From the NCBI RefSeq assembly GCF_047511655.1, contig NC_133399.1, forward strand, positions 6,079,333 to 6,143,332: a stretch of 64,000 nt of DNA. The letters run 5' to 3'. The position numbers and the translations under genes were made by a program. The stretch comes from Castor canadensis. Lineage: Eukaryota; Chordata; Mammalia; Rodentia; Castoridae. This document shows, piece by piece, positions 22,276-34,639 of this stretch. The notes under the pieces were generated by a model, which was not told the origin of the DNA, ran no database searches, and was given only the letters and a program-made list of their open reading frames with translations. How positions within the stretch are numbered: position 1 is the stretch's first letter; every line of letters begins with the position of its first letter.

Positions 22276-25265
22276 TTCAACAATTAGTAGATGCTAACCA
22301 AATCTCATTGGCTTTTTTTCCTTTTTAGGTTTGCTTTGTATATCCACATAGTCACTGCCTAACTGCTACCTATGAAGTCTATTTCAAGGTGTTCTCCTTC
22401 CTTAATGAACCTTGCTTCACTGGCAGTTTACTTTTGTGTCATGCCTGACTTCATCTCACATAAGACATAAGTACCAAAAATACCTGAAAGACATGCATAT
22501 CAAGAATGGATACTCTGGAAACATTACCAAACATTTCTTCCAGAGATTCTGAATGTTTTCTTTGATATATTTCTTTTTCCAGAACTCTAACAAATATGTG
22601 TTGTTGTTAATACTAACCAACTTTCAAACTGTGACTGCATATCCTAGAATTCAATTCTGCCTCCACCCACACTTAGTGCTCTCACTAAAATTTTTGCACA
22701 TCATTTCCACATGTACAGAAAGTTATAGCATGCATTTGCTCCCTTTGTCACCAGGCACTCCCCTGAATATTTAGAAAGGTAGCACCCTGACACAAACCAT
22801 TAGAATATATTCAAACATTGCCTGAATGGAGCTGATGAAGTACAACCACATACACTCCTAAAGCCTCAGAAATTACAAACATTTCAGAAGGCCTGTGCTA
22901 GAAACTGTCAAAAAGAATGAAAACCTTGAATTGAACTACATACCCACATCATTTCTCAAATATGGAAACTCTTTGCCCCATGAGAAAAAATATGAAAGTG
23001 TGTTTCTTAAAAGCAATCATGCTAAATTACATATTTTGCAGATATTGTTGTGCTAAAATGCATAATATTCTCCCTTGGAAATGGGATAATGAATCTACTT
23101 CTCATAGCAGTACACATATTTGTGGTGGCTCAGGGAGGGAGGGAGAAAAAGTACAAAAGGATAAATATGAATGTGTATTGGGTAAAGCTAGATTGATTAC
23201 CCCTGCCGCCCACGTATTTTGTTTTATTTTTCTATGTATATAGTGTAAATGCAGGACAGCTGGTTCCCAATATACAACATGCAGTCTGATTTATAGGTGT
23301 TAAAGAGGCTGTCAGTGATGCCAAAAATAGAGTTAGTATATTTTGTTTTCAGAGTCCTAAGAAAAACATTCCTAAACTTGTTAGGAAGTGAAATTCTTAA
23401 AACCTCTGGAAACATTACAGATACATAAAGTTGATCACTGGGTTTATAGAGATGGGAAGGTTTCTAAGTTAGATTTTTCCTTTCAAATTATTTGCTACTG
23501 TTTTTATAGTAGGAAATGAGTCCTTTTGAGGAACATCTAGTGATTCTAGATGATTAGAAGTTTATAATGTAAAAACAGATGGCTAACTCAGTGCCCATTA
23601 AGTATTTTTGAGGACTTCATAAGAATGGGTACACTTGGGGATGAACTTCTTAAACTTGAAGTTTGGAGAGAATGCTGATGGTTCACTGTGTGGCAGCAGG
23701 TTGAGGTGGGGAAAAAGAAATATGCATAGAATATGCTCTGTGCCTGTTATGTTGGCTCAGGTGGTCTAGCCATTGTTCTACACGCATTTCAGTTCATATT
23801 GCTGGGTGTTAATGGATAAGTCCTAATGTCCAATGATATTAAAAGGAGGGAATAATTCCTACATAAATTCCCCTTTGTTAAATTTTAGTAAAAGTGATCT
23901 TTATTAATCCACCAACTTGGAGCCAGAGTCATCCTTAAGTTAGCCAGTGGATGGGTGAGGGAGGGCTTTTTGCTAGTATCTGCACATCTAGATGTATATT
24001 CATTATAACAAAATCTATATGTGCACTTTTATTTAATATATGCTTTTATTGTGCACAAAGTTAATTGTTGCAACAACATCTAGACTTTATACATGTCCTG
24101 AGGTGATAGGGTATGATAAAAAGTAGAGCTACTAAATTAGCCAACTTGTAAATACAGAAAAGATGCATCTTGAAAATGGAACTGTGACTACCTCCAGGCA
24201 ATGTGAATAGTACTTGTTCATTAGTCTGGCAGCAGTGGGGCTTTAAGAAGTCTCCACGGAGAGTTATGTGCATGTGTGATTAGATTTACAGTTTGATGAG
24301 TGTCATTGACCTGCATGTAGCTTCTGCCTGTACTACAGGGATACACTAATTCTGTGGGAACATGCTTTCTGCTAACATTTGAGCACTCTAGACATGATAA
24401 TGAGCTTTCCTAGAGACTATGCTTAGTGTACTCTGTTCCTTTATGGCTCATGGTAAGTGGAGCATTATGGGAAAGTAGTTCTGCCATTATTTTTGTCTAG
24501 AGAGAGGACTGCAGCCATTTCTGCCTTCGGTGAAATTTTTGCCATAGAAGGAAGGATTATAAATTTTTCTTATAGATTACTTTGATAAACAAGTACATAC
24601 TTGATAAGTATGTACTTGCTTATCAAAATATTCATGTTGCTTTGTAATTTTGAGTTAGGGAGCATTCAGAATGTGTGGAAAAGCATGTCAGACCATATGA
24701 TCTCAGTTACCTATATGAACTCTTGTGTGTACTTATAGGATTTAGAACATTCCAACTGTATTGCTTGTTGCTATAGGTGATTACATTCTTTCTTTCATGT
24801 ATTTGTTTCCTGTAATACACAAGATAACTAAAAAATAAATTAAAATTATTTTTTAAACTGAACAATATAAATATAATAGTGTCTTTCTCTCAGCATGGGT
24901 TTCTCAGGCTTGTCTTCACTGGCACACATCATAATGTCTGCCCAACTATCTGAAGGCCAAAGGAAACTGGTGAAGTGATTTATCCTAAATATCATAACTC
25001 TCATAAATAGCTGTGATTAACCCAGGCTTCCTAATCTTTTCTGTGCTAGAAAAAGAACACAGAACAAACACTATTGCCATTACCCCCTTTAAAAAATCAG
25101 ACATTACACACACACATTCCAAATGTCCTCCTCTTTCTTCAAAACAGATTATGTGAAATAGTAAGTGCATATGTCTTTAAAATGATACAAAAATAGTTTT
25201 GAAGTGAAGTTTGACTAACCTCAAACTCAGCAAAAAACACCTTCTTTAGTGTCCCCATATACCAT
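22276..25265. other. Non-coding AT-rich region with a strong hairpin
   Basis: I see no gene-like frame or recognisable SINE. A weak ID-like trace may be present around 23745-23815. The notable structure is the inverted repeat at 24581-24627, listed separately. Confidence 0.4.
24581..24627. repeat. Near-perfect hairpin, 22-bp arms, 3-base loop
   Basis: Arms 24581-24602 and 24606-24627 are complementary at 21 of 22 positions, with one A/C mismatch at 24589/24619, and the loop is gat. The outer arm ends are tttgataa and ttatcaaa. It could be a relic of a short palindromic DNA transposon or a cruciform-prone site. It is too short to call a microRNA precursor. Confidence 0.85.
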
Positions 25266-25470
25266 AATGATGTTGGGGGCCAGTGGCACAGGCCTGTATT
25301 ACTAGTTACTCTGGAGGAGTCAATCTGGACAAATAGTTCATGAGACCCTGTCTAAAAAAAACCAAAATGAAAACAAGATTGGCAAACTTATTGAATTGGC
25401 AGAGCACCTGCCAAAGTAGTGTGACCTCCTGAGTTCAAGCCCCAGTACTGCCAAAACCAAAGAAACAAAC
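25266..25470 (+). repeat. Composite B1/ID-like SINE
   Basis: The left part begins 'gggggccagtggcacaggcc', and 'gagttcaagccccagtactg' marks the ID-like right part. An A-rich tail follows. Confidence 0.85.
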
Positions 25471-25494
25471 CCAAGAACAACCCCAAAGAGAGCT

Positions 25495-25725
25495 TAATGA
25501 GCCTAACTCCCGTGGTTCATGCCTGTAAAACCAGGCATTTGGTAGACTTAGATCAGGAGGATGGCAGTCAAATTCAGTATAGGAAAATAGTTTGTGAGAC
25601 CCCTGTCACCAAAATTACCAGGTTGATAATGACTGGAGATGTGGTTCAAGCTGTTGAATACATCTTGTGCAAGTGCAAAGCCCTGAGTTCAAAGCCCAGT
25701 CTCCAAAGGTAAAACAAGCAAAGAA
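25495..25725 (+). repeat. Composite B1/ID-like SINE, second of a pair
   Basis: It has 'ggttcatgcctgtaaaacc' in the left part and 'gccctgagttcaaagcccag' at the right end, immediately downstream of the previous SINE. The 71-codon open frame across it is SINE sequence, not a gene. Confidence 0.85.
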
Positions 25726-26499
25726 GAAACCAAGCAAGATCAAGGTTAATTCAGGAGAACACTGATTATGCCAAACTGCATGTCTGTGCTCTCCTAATTT
25801 CTTTCTACTATTGTTTTCTCCTCTTTTTCTGCTTTAATACATCTGCATAACTTACCTTTGGGGCTCTCCCCCTAATGTAATATTCTTGAAGTCATTGCCT
25901 AAGCTAATCAGCATTTCATTCTAAACAATGTCTAGAAACAATCTGTGGGCAATTGAGAGCTAAATCAGAAGGGCAAAAATTGTCCGCTCCACTCAGAAGC
26001 CAACCACATGTGGATGTGAATCCATACTTCCAATGATCTGACACTTTGCTGGATTTGTGGAAATTCAGGGATTTATAGACAGTACTGGAACCATTGCCTG
26101 AAGTGACAGGTCATAGAATTTAGCACATGATTTCCTTGAACCTCAAGGATTCCAAAGGAAATAAAAGTCCAAGTAAAGAGAAAGCAGAGATGAAGACAGC
26201 ATGGCAGGACCACATTCCTCTAAAACTGCACAAATACTCAGAAGTTTCCCATGAGCACCCCACTGTGAACTCAGTCTGGGAGACCAGGGTTTGGGAGAAA
26301 ATCCTCTCAGCAAGGTCTGTAGGGTGGAATGAAATTGCCTCACAAGTCAGAGGTGCATAACTGGTTTTTTGTCTCACAGCTCACCCCCATACTTTAGGCA
26401 ACAGGAGACCAAAGTCAGTTTAAGTTTTTCCTCAAAAAAACTGTCAAATCCAAATACCCATTCTCTATGAGACAACCAAAAGTGGCTATATTTGAATCT
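25726..26499. other. Non-coding gap
   Basis: Overlapping short open frames on both strands at 26120-26377 have no recognisable product. Nothing else is seen. Confidence 0.4.
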
Positions 26500-26904
26500 G
26501 TCCCTTATAGACTTTCTTCACGTATTCATAGAGAAGTGTAAATCTAGAATAAATATGCATGTCAAAGACAATCACTGAAGAGAAAACAGTCCAATGATAG
26601 CCACATGTATACCTTTAGAAGGAGAGAACACCCACCAGCATTTACCTGTTCTCACCCAATTTCAAGCACTATACAGATTCACACTGGCAACACACCTTGA
26701 GAGTGAACACCAGACTTAGCTGACTTTTATAAAGTTACATTATTTAAACTGCTAGTGATAGCTTAGAATATGGTGACTCTTTGGGATAAATTCATTATGT
26801 TCATAAAAAATGGTTTTTATTCAGTGTTGACTAATGAATTTTGTAACAATTGCATCCAGGTGGCTGATGAGCATATTGAGTTATCTATCATCATTTTCTC
26901 CTTC

Positions 26905-27060
26905 TTTTCTTTATTTACTGGTTGGACAAGGCTTTGAATTCAGGGCTTCATGTTTGTATAGCAGATTCTCTTCCACTTGAGCCACAATTCCAGACATTTT
27001 GCTTTGGTTATTTTTGGAGATAGATGCTCATGAAATATTTGCACTTCACCAAAAACATTG
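26905..27060 (-). repeat. Diverged composite SINE inside D1 (minus)
   Basis: The complement pattern 'caaggctttgaattcagggc' and 'cacttgagccacaattcc' is present, and the same copy sits in D2 at 47440-47590. The D3 counterpart near 62635-62740 is shortened. Confidence 0.65.
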
Positions 27061-27104
27061 AAATATGAAAATAAATGAATTCTTGAGAAAAGAAATGAAT
27101 GGCT

Positions 27105-27190
27105 TGGTGGTAGGTCAATTGCTGAGCATGATGCATGGCCACAGGTTTCACACCCAGCACTGGAAAAAACTAAACTAAACTAAATGACAC
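27105..27190 (+). repeat. ID-like SINE inside D1
   Basis: 'ggcttggtggtaggtcaatt' to 'acccagcactgg' is followed by an A-rich 'ctaaactaaacta' tail. It is shared with D2 (47625-47690) and D3 (62785-62860), so it was present before the block was copied. Confidence 0.65.
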
Positions 27191-27374
27191 AAATGAAAAC
27201 TAAATATACTAAAGAAATTCAACTAACACTATGCAAATAGGACTACAAGTATTATTTTTATTAGTTTCTTCCTAGTGTTATCTTCCTACTTCAAGCCAAC
27301 TAATCAGTAACTTTCCAACAATGCCTATTTCAATTTTCTAGGTAAAAGATGATTATAAACACAATACAGAAAGA

Positions 27375-27490
27375 AGAACTTGTAGGACCCCAGTGGCTCA
27401 CATGTGTCAACCTAGCTACTTCAGAGGCTGAAGTGAGGAGGATCATGTTTTGAGGTCACCTCATAGATCTGGGATGGTACCATGTATTAC
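27375..27490 (+). repeat. B1-like SINE monomer inside D1
   Basis: 'accccagtggctcacatgtg', 'ctacttcagaggctgaagtg' and 'gaggatcat' form a degenerate 7SL-derived left monomer. It is shared with D2 and D3. Confidence 0.65.
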
Positions 27491-28440
27491 CTCATTAACA
27501 TACATTCAGATACCACTTAAAGGGGCAAAGGATAAAAACCAAAGTTGCTCCTATTGGCCATGGTATTCTAAGAGTTTTAGAAATTCTATGCCAGACCTGT
27601 GATGAAGAGGAAACACAGTTTTTAAAAATATATCACTGAACAAAATAGCCTCTCAAGTTAATAAATCCTTCCTTTGAGCAGGAGATCCTAAAGGTCTCTG
27701 GTTATCCCACGGTCTAGTGCAGGCTTCCTCAATTGTCACAAATTACTTGTGACTAGACAAATCCTATGAATGAAAATGCAAAAAACTGAAAACTGACCCA
27801 AACAAAGCAGACTTGGTAACACTAGTGGTTTAGACCACCATTCCCCTATTCTTCATATTCCCATTATGTGTAGATGCCAAAGAAGGAAAGCACATACTTT
27901 TGATTCTTACATGTTTTAGCTCAAATTCATCATCTTACTTGATCAACTAAAAAGAACATTAACTATACAAACTTTCCTAATGAAATTCTCTCCTCTTATC
28001 AGGCCTGAAGTCTTGGGCCCACACTTGGCTTGAGCCACTACATTAACCCCTTCTTTATTGTCACCTGAGACACAGTCACAAACCTCAGGATCTCTGGTTG
28101 CAGAGCTAATTTTGGCCCCTCCTTTACAAATCATCTCTCACTTTCTTTTTAGTACTCTTTGCCCCCCCCCCCAAAATAACAGCCCTTCTTTACCTTGCCT
28201 TGAGACACCTCCACTCTCTGTTGTTGGGGTTGTCCTGCCATTGAGACCTAAGTTCATGTTTTGCCTTAACATGCACTTCAGTTTTGGAAAATGTTGTCTA
28301 CACAGTTTAAAGGGAACATCAGTTGGGTTCATAAACCTTTGACAAGTCTCTAATCTCTCCCCCCTGGTTGGAAACCCAAGTGTAAGTCCACCACTATTGT
28401 AGTGAGTTGTGCAATGTGAGTTCTCTCTAAATTTAGGAAT

Positions 28441-28664
28441 TTACTAGTACATGTATGGGATCTGGTTGTTCATTCAATACCCTCCTTCCACATTAATACA
28501 GAATTCACAATCATCATTTTTACCCTGAGAAGTTTGAAAGCAGCAGGGACACCAAGGACTACAGTTTGTCCTGGTAGAAACCTACTACCCCCCCATCATA
28601 ACCTCATCTAGGGAGAGATCCAAGAGCTCCAGGATGAATCAGGTTACCCAGTGATAGAGGCCTC
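28441..28664. other. Non-coding spacer
   Basis: Nothing is recognised here. Confidence 0.4.
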
Positions 28665-29095
28665 AATGACAGGTTCTGGCTCTTCTTGACAGATCCACAC
28701 TCTTCAGAGAAGATGGAGTGGCACAAGGCACCACAGCAACTATCGCCCCAGACTCCAGCACTGTGCTGGGGAGGGGATGGCCCCTCACCAGTGCTTCAAG
28801 CAGGTCCAACTTCCTCACACTCCTGGGGTCTGGCTTCTCAGTTAAAAACAGCATGTCAGCCATCTGTGGTGAGTTATGTTCTGCTCACTACCCGACACCA
28901 GGCACAAGTCACAGTAGGAGAGAGACCGAATTACGTTGAATTACTCTCAGCAGCACAATGTGATCCAGAAAATGGCAGAGACTGGAAGACATTTCCTGTA
29001 TTAAGCAGAGGGTCCTCCTTATTCCATCCTGTGATTCACTATTTCCCAACACTTCTCAGTGGCTAGTGATCCAGAACCCACCCCTTGAGATCTGA
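28665..29095 (+). repeat. Unclassified dispersed repeat, copy 2
   Basis: Partner of 2985-3430, same orientation and similar length. Here 'catctgtggtgagttatg' resembles a splice donor, but no coding frame is shared by the two copies. The 126-codon frame at 28686-29066 is not preserved in copy 1. Confidence 0.6.
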
Positions 29096-29559
29096 GTAAC
29101 AAAGAAGTGATCCACTATCAGGAGATTTGGAAAAACCAAATCGTGGAATCCAGCTACAGCCCTCATCAGTTCAAGTTTCCTTCTTGGTTAGACCAGCTTG
29201 GGGACTCATGTAGTTAAGCAGAACCTGCTTTGCAGAATGGATCCTACTTTGTCAACTGGGAAATGGAGCCAGGAATATGCTGAGAGAATTTCACACTCAT
29301 TTTCCTTTGGGGACAGCCTGTGATCTCAGAAAAGTTGTGCTGATGTTGTCACATTTCAGGAATTGGGATCATGCACTTGTCTTCATGAACAATTATTTCT
29401 TACATGTGAAATCTCAACATAACCTGTATTACCCAAGACAGGAAGAACACATAGACAAGAAACCACAGTTAATAAGTACAAGGAGAAAGTGTAGATTTCC
29501 CACAAAAACTGTTCAAAGTATGCAAAGGAGAAGACAAAAAAACCCCAAAATACCCATTA
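29096..29559. other. Non-coding sequence upstream of L1 fragment
   Basis: An open frame from 29277 to 29654 runs into L1 sequence at its 3' end. Its first part matches nothing I know, and I do not consider it a gene. Confidence 0.4.
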
Positions 29560-30125
29560 AAAAGAAGCAACTATCAAGAGTCTCCCTAAAAAGAAAAGTC
29601 CAGGACCTGATGGACTGTCTGCTGAGTTCTATTAGACCTTTAAAGAAGAACTGACACCAACACTCCTTAAACTGTTCCATGAAATAGAAAGGGAAGGAAA
29701 ACTGCCTAACACATTTTATGAAGCCAATATTACACTTATCCCAAAAGAAGGCAAAGACACCTTCCAAAAGGAGAACTATAGGCCAATCTCTTTAATGAAC
29801 ATTGACACAAAAATCCTCAATAAAATAATGGCAAACTAAATTCAACAACACATCAAAAAGATCATTGACCACGACCAAGTAGGCTTCATCCCAGGAATGC
29901 AGGATTGGTTCAACATATGAAAATCAATAAACATAATAAACCACATTAACAGAAGCTAAGACAAAAATCATTTGATCATCTCAATAGATGCAAAAATAGA
30001 CTTTGATAATATCCAACACCATTTCATGATAAAAGCTCTAAAAAAACTAGGAATAGAAAGAAAGTACCTCAACATTATAAAAGCTATATATGACAAACCT
30101 ACAGCCAGCATTATATTTAATGGTG
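29560..30125 (+). mobile_element. L1 ORF2 fragment (reverse transcriptase region)
   Basis: This copy covers the same part of L1 as 30270-30790, for example 'aaaagtccaggacctgatgg' at 29598 and 30296. The two are therefore separate or duplicated fragments, not one continuous element. It ends abruptly at about 30125, where an earlier part of ORF2 begins. It carries several stops. Confidence 0.88.
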
Positions 30126-30764
30126 AAAACCTACTTTGAGAACCTATATTCAAATAAATTTGAAAATCTTAAAGAAATGGACAGACTTCTGGATACATAT
30201 GATCAACCAAAACTGAACCAAGAGGATATTAATCACTTGAATAGATCTATAACACAAAATGAAATTGAAGCAGCAATCAAGTCTCCTCAAAAAGAAAAGT
30301 CCAGGACCTGATGGATTCTCTGCTGAATTCTATCAGACCTTTAAAGAAGAACTGATACCAACCCTCCTTAAACTGTTCCATGAAATAGAAAGGGAAGAAA
30401 CACTGCCAAACACCATTTATGAAGCCAGTATTACACTTATCCCAAAACCAGGCAAAGACACCTCCAAAAAGGAGAACTATAGGCCAATCTCCTTAATGAA
30501 TATTGATGCAAAAATCCTCAACAAAATAATGGCAAACTGAATTCAACAACACATCAAAATATTATTCACCATGACCCAGTAGTCTTCATCCCAGAAATGC
30601 AGGGGTGGTTCACCATATGAAAATCAATAAACGTAATAAACCACATTAACAGAAGCAAAGACAAATACCACTTGATCATCTCAATAGATGCAGAAAAAGC
30701 CTTTGATAAGATCCAACGCCATTTCATGATAAAAGCTCTAAGAAAACTAGGAATAGAAGGAAAG

Positions 30765-30778
30765 TACCTCAACATTAT
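30765..30778. repeat. Target-site duplication, left copy, of the nested L1
   Basis: tacctcaacattat is repeated exactly at 32138-32151, on the far side of the inserted L1. The host L1 reads continuously if one copy and the insert are set aside. Confidence 0.92.
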
Positions 30779-32137
30779 TATTATTTTTTTATTTGCTTAT
30801 CTATTTTTTTCCTTTTTCTTTTATTATTCATATGTGCATACAAGGCTTGGGTCATTTCTCCCCCCCTGCCCCCACCCCATCCCTTACCACCTACTCCACC
30901 CCCTCCCTCTCCCTCCCACCACCTCAATACCCAGCAGAAACTATTTTGCCCTTATTTCTAATTTTGTTAAAGAGAGAGTATAAGCAATAACAGGAAGGGA
31001 CAAGGGTTTTTGCTGGTTGAGATAAGGATAGCTATACAGGGCATTGACTCACATTGATTTCCTGTGCGTGGGTGTTACCTTCTAGGTTAATTCTTTTTGA
31101 TCTAACCTTTTCTCTAGTACCTGTTCCCCTTTTCCTATTGGCCTCAGTTGCTTTAAGCTATCTGCTTTAGTTTCTCTGCGTTAAGGGCAACAAATGCTAG
31201 CTAATATTTTAGGTGTCTTACCTATCCTCACCCCTCCCTTGTGTGCTCTCGCTTTTATCATGAGCTCATAGTCTAATCCCATTGTTGTGTTTGCCCTTGA
31301 TCTAATGTCCACATATGAAGGAGAACATACGATTTTTGGTCTTTTGGGCAGGCTAACCTCACTCAGAATGATATTCTCCAATTCCATCCATTTACCAGCG
31401 AATGATAACATTTCGTACTTCTTCATGGCTGCATAAAATTCCATTGTGTATAGATACCACATTTTCTTAATCCATTCGTTTGTGGTGGGGCATTTTGGCT
31501 GATTCCATAACTTGGCTACTGTGAATAGTGCCACAATAAACATGGGTGTGCAGGTGTCTCTGGAGTAACCTGTGTCACAATCTTTTCAGTATATCCCCAA
31601 GAGTGGTATTGCTGGATCAAATGGTGGATCAATGCTTAGCTTTTTAAGTAGCCTCCAAATATTTTTTCCAGAGTGGTTGTACTAGTTTACATTCCCGCCA
31701 ACAGTGTAAGAGGGTTCCTTTTTCCCCGCATCCTCACCAACACCGGTTGTTTGTGGTGTTGCTAATGATGGCTATTCTAACAGGGGTGAGGTGGAATCTT
31801 ACTGTGGTTTTAATTTGCATTTCCTTTATTGCTAGAGATGGTGAGCATTTTTTCATGTGTTTTTTGGCCATTTGAATTTCTTCTTTTGAGAAAGATCTGT
31901 TTAGTTCACTTGCCTATTTCTTTATTGGTTCATTAGTTTTGTGAGAATTTAGTTTTTTAAGTTCCTATATATTTTGGTTATCAGTCCTTTGTCTGATGTA
32001 TAGTTGGCAAATATTTTCTCCCATTCTGTGGGTGTTCCCTTCAGTTTAGAGACCATTTCTTTTGATGAACAGAAGCGTTTTAGCTTTATGAGGTCCCATT
32101 TATCTATGCTATCTCTTAGTTGCTGTGCTGCTGGGGT
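30779..32137 (-). mobile_element. 5'-truncated LINE-1 nested in another L1 (minus)
   Basis: This 1.36-kb insertion begins on the plus strand with a T-rich tract (complement of its A-tail). Then come the complement of the L1 3' UTR (C-rich tract 30858-30925) and the ORF2 C-terminal region, including the 120-codon open piece 31543-31181. It stops near 32137 at a point matching about 33252 of the outer L1. The flanking 14-bp target-site duplication shows insertion by target-primed reverse transcription. Confidence 0.95.
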
Positions 32138-32151
32138 TACCTCAACATTAT
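32138..32151. repeat. Target-site duplication, right copy, of the nested L1
   Basis: Exact match to 30765-30778. Confidence 0.92.
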
Positions 32152-34639
32152 AAAAGCTATATATGACAAATCTACAGCCAACATTACACTTAAAGGAGAA
32201 AAACTGAAAACATTCCATCTAAAATGAGGAACCAGACAAGGATGCACACTATCTCCACTTCTATTCAACACGGTACTGGAATTCCTAGCCAGAGCAATTA
32301 GGCAAAAAGAAGGAATAAAAGGTATACAAATAGGTAAAGAAACTGTGAAAATATCCCTATTTGCAGATGACATGATCCTATACCTTAAAGACCCAAAAAA
32401 CTCTACTCAGAAGCTTCTAGACATCATCAACAGCTACAGCAAGGTAGCAGGATATAAAATCAACATAGAAAAATCATTAGCATTTCTATACACTAACAAT
32501 GAGCAAATGGAAAAAGAATGTTTGAAAACAATTCTATTTACAATAGCCTCAAAAAAATCAAATACTTAGGTGTAAACTAAACAAAAGATGTGAATGACCT
32601 GTACAAGGAAAACTATAAACTTTTGAAGAAAGAGATTGAGGAAGACTATAGAAAGTGGAGAGATCTCCCATGCTTATGGATTGGTAGAATCAACACAGTA
32701 AAAATATCTATACTCCCAAAAGTAATGTACATGTTTAATGCAATTCCCATCAAAATTCCAATGACATTCATTAAAGAGATTGAAAAATCCACCGTTAAAT
32801 TTATTTGGAAACACACGAGGGCAAGAATAGCCAAGGCAATATTCAGTCAAAAGAACAATGCAGGAGGTATCACAATACCTGACTTCAAACTATATTACAA
32901 AGCAATAATGATAAAAACGGCATGGTACTGGCACAAAAATAGACATGAAGATCAGCGGAACAGAATAGAGGACCCAGATATGAAGCCACACAACTATAAC
33001 CAACTTGTTTTTGACAAAGGAGCTAAAAACTTACAATGGAGAAACAGCAGCCTCTTCAACAAAAACCGCTGGGAAAACTGGTTAGCAGTCTGCAAAAACT
33101 GAAACTAGATCCATGTATATCACGCTATACCAATATTAACTCAAAATGGATCAAGGATCTTAATATCAGACCCCAAACTCCAAAGTTGGTACAGAAAAGA
33201 GTAGGAACTACTCTGGAGTTAGTAGGAATAGGTAAGAACTTTCTCAATGAAACCCCAGCAGCACAGCAAGTAAAAGATAGCATAGATAAATGGGACCTCA
33301 TAAAACTAAAAAGCTTCTGTTCATCAAAAGAAATGGTCTCTAAACTGAAGGGAACACCCACAGAATGGGAGAAAATATTTGCCAGCTTCATATCAGACAA
33401 GGACTGATAACCAGAATATATAGGGAACTTAAAATCTAAATTCTCCCCAAACTAATGAACCAATAAAGAAATAGGCAAGTGAACTAAACAGAACTTTCTC
33501 AAAAGAAGAAATTCAAATGGCCAAAAAACACATGAAAAAATGCTCACCATCTCTAGCAATAAATGAAATGCAAATTAAAACCACGGTAAGATTCCACCTC
33601 ACCCCTGTTAGAATAGCCATCATTAGCAACACCACAAACAACCGGTGTTGGTGAGGATGCGGGGAAAAATGAACCCTCTTACACTGTTGGTGGGAATGTA
33701 GACTAGTACAACCACTCTGGAAAAAATATTTGGAGGCTACTTAAAAAGCTAAGCATTGATCCACCATTTGATCCAGCAATACCACTCTTGGGGATATACT
33801 GAAAAGATTGTGACACAGGTTACTCCAGAGGCACCTGCACACCCATGTTTATTGCGGCACTATTCACAATAGCCAAGTTATGGAAACAGCCAAGATGCCC
33901 CAGCACTGACGAATGGATTAAGAAAATGTGGTATCTATACACAATGGAATTTTATGCAGCCATGAAGAAGTACGAAATGTTATCATTCGCTGGTAAATGG
34001 ATGGAATTGGAGAATATCATTCTGAGTGAGGGTAGCCTGGCCCAAAAGACCAAAACTCGTATGCTGTCCCTCATATGTGGACATTAGATCAAGGGCAAAC
34101 ACAACATGGGGATTGGACTTTGAGCACATGATAAAAGCGAGAGCAAACAAGGGAGGGGTGAGGATAGGTAAGACACCTAAAAAATTAGCTAGCATTTGTT
34201 GCCCTTAACGCAGAGAAACTAAAGCAGATACTTTAAAAGCAACTGAGGCCAATAGGAAAAGGGGACCAAGAACTAGAGAAAAGGTTAGATCAAAAAGAAG
34301 TAACCTAGAAGGTAATACACACTCACAGGAAATTAATGTCAGTCAACTCCCTGATTGGCTGTCCTTCTCTCAACCAGCAAAAACACTTGTTCCTTCCTGT
34401 TATTGCTTATATTCTCTCTTCAACAAAATTAGAGATAAGGGCAAAATAGTTTCTGCTGGGTATTGAGGGGGTGGGACGGAGAGGGAGGGGGTGGAATGGG
34501 TGGTAAGGGAGGGGGTGGGGGCAGGGGGGAGAAATGACCCAAGCCTTGGATGCACATGTGAATAATAAAACAATAAAAATAAATAAATAAAAATAAAAAT
34601 ATTTCTTTAAAAAGTTTAAAAAAATAGAACTAATTTTCA

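Larger units (their letters stand above)
26500..28440 (+). repeat. Duplicated block D, copy 1
   Basis: It aligns by eye with 47216-48430 (D2) and 62150-64000 (D3), all in the same orientation. Anchors include 'cttagaatatggtgactctt' (26763), 'cagataccacttaaaggggc' (27507), 'tctgtgatgaag'-type sequence near 27600 and 'cttgagacacctccactctc' (28199). D1 and D3 share sequence upstream of the D2 start, so D2 is the shorter copy. Confidence 0.85.
30130..34087 (+). pseudogene. L1 ORF2 remnant of the outer element
   Basis: Open pieces carry family motifs in order: '[14 protein letters not shown]' (30300-30340), '[18 protein letters not shown]' (30475-30530), '[14 protein letters not shown]' (30675-30715), and after the inserted L1 '[14 protein letters not shown]' (32354-32395), in which both catalytic aspartates are kept (codons 32366-32371). 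A 170-codon piece at 32590-33102 covers the thumb-side region, and 33845-34087 covers the cysteine-rich C-terminal end. Single-base frameshifts near 32570 and 33100 and the nested insertion inactivate it. It is the best preserved ORF2 in the window. Confidence 0.93.
30126..34610 (+). mobile_element. 5'-truncated LINE-1, interrupted by another L1
   Basis: It starts in ORF2 just before the reverse transcriptase domain. It is interrupted at 30779-32137 and resumes exactly in register. It then continues to the ORF2 end at about 34087 and through the 3' UTR with guanine-rich tract (34466-34531) to an A-rich tail at 34560-34610. Without the inserted L1 it is about 3.1 kb long. Confidence 0.95.

Noticed and set aside
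24581-24627. microRNA precursor
   Set aside because: A 3-base loop with 22-bp arms is too short for a typical pri-miRNA stem, and no lower stem extends it.
25490-25725. tRNA gene, because of A- and B-box-like motifs
   Set aside because: It is the ID-like part of a SINE. No cloverleaf with acceptor stem can be formed, and the same holds for the other ID-like monomers.
28160-28173. C11 run as a regulatory element
   Set aside because: It is a simple homopolymer in non-coding block D1, with no counterpart of interest.
29277-29654. Plus-strand open frame of 125 codons
   Set aside because: Its 3' third is L1 ORF2 sequence in the wrong frame, and the rest matches nothing recognised.
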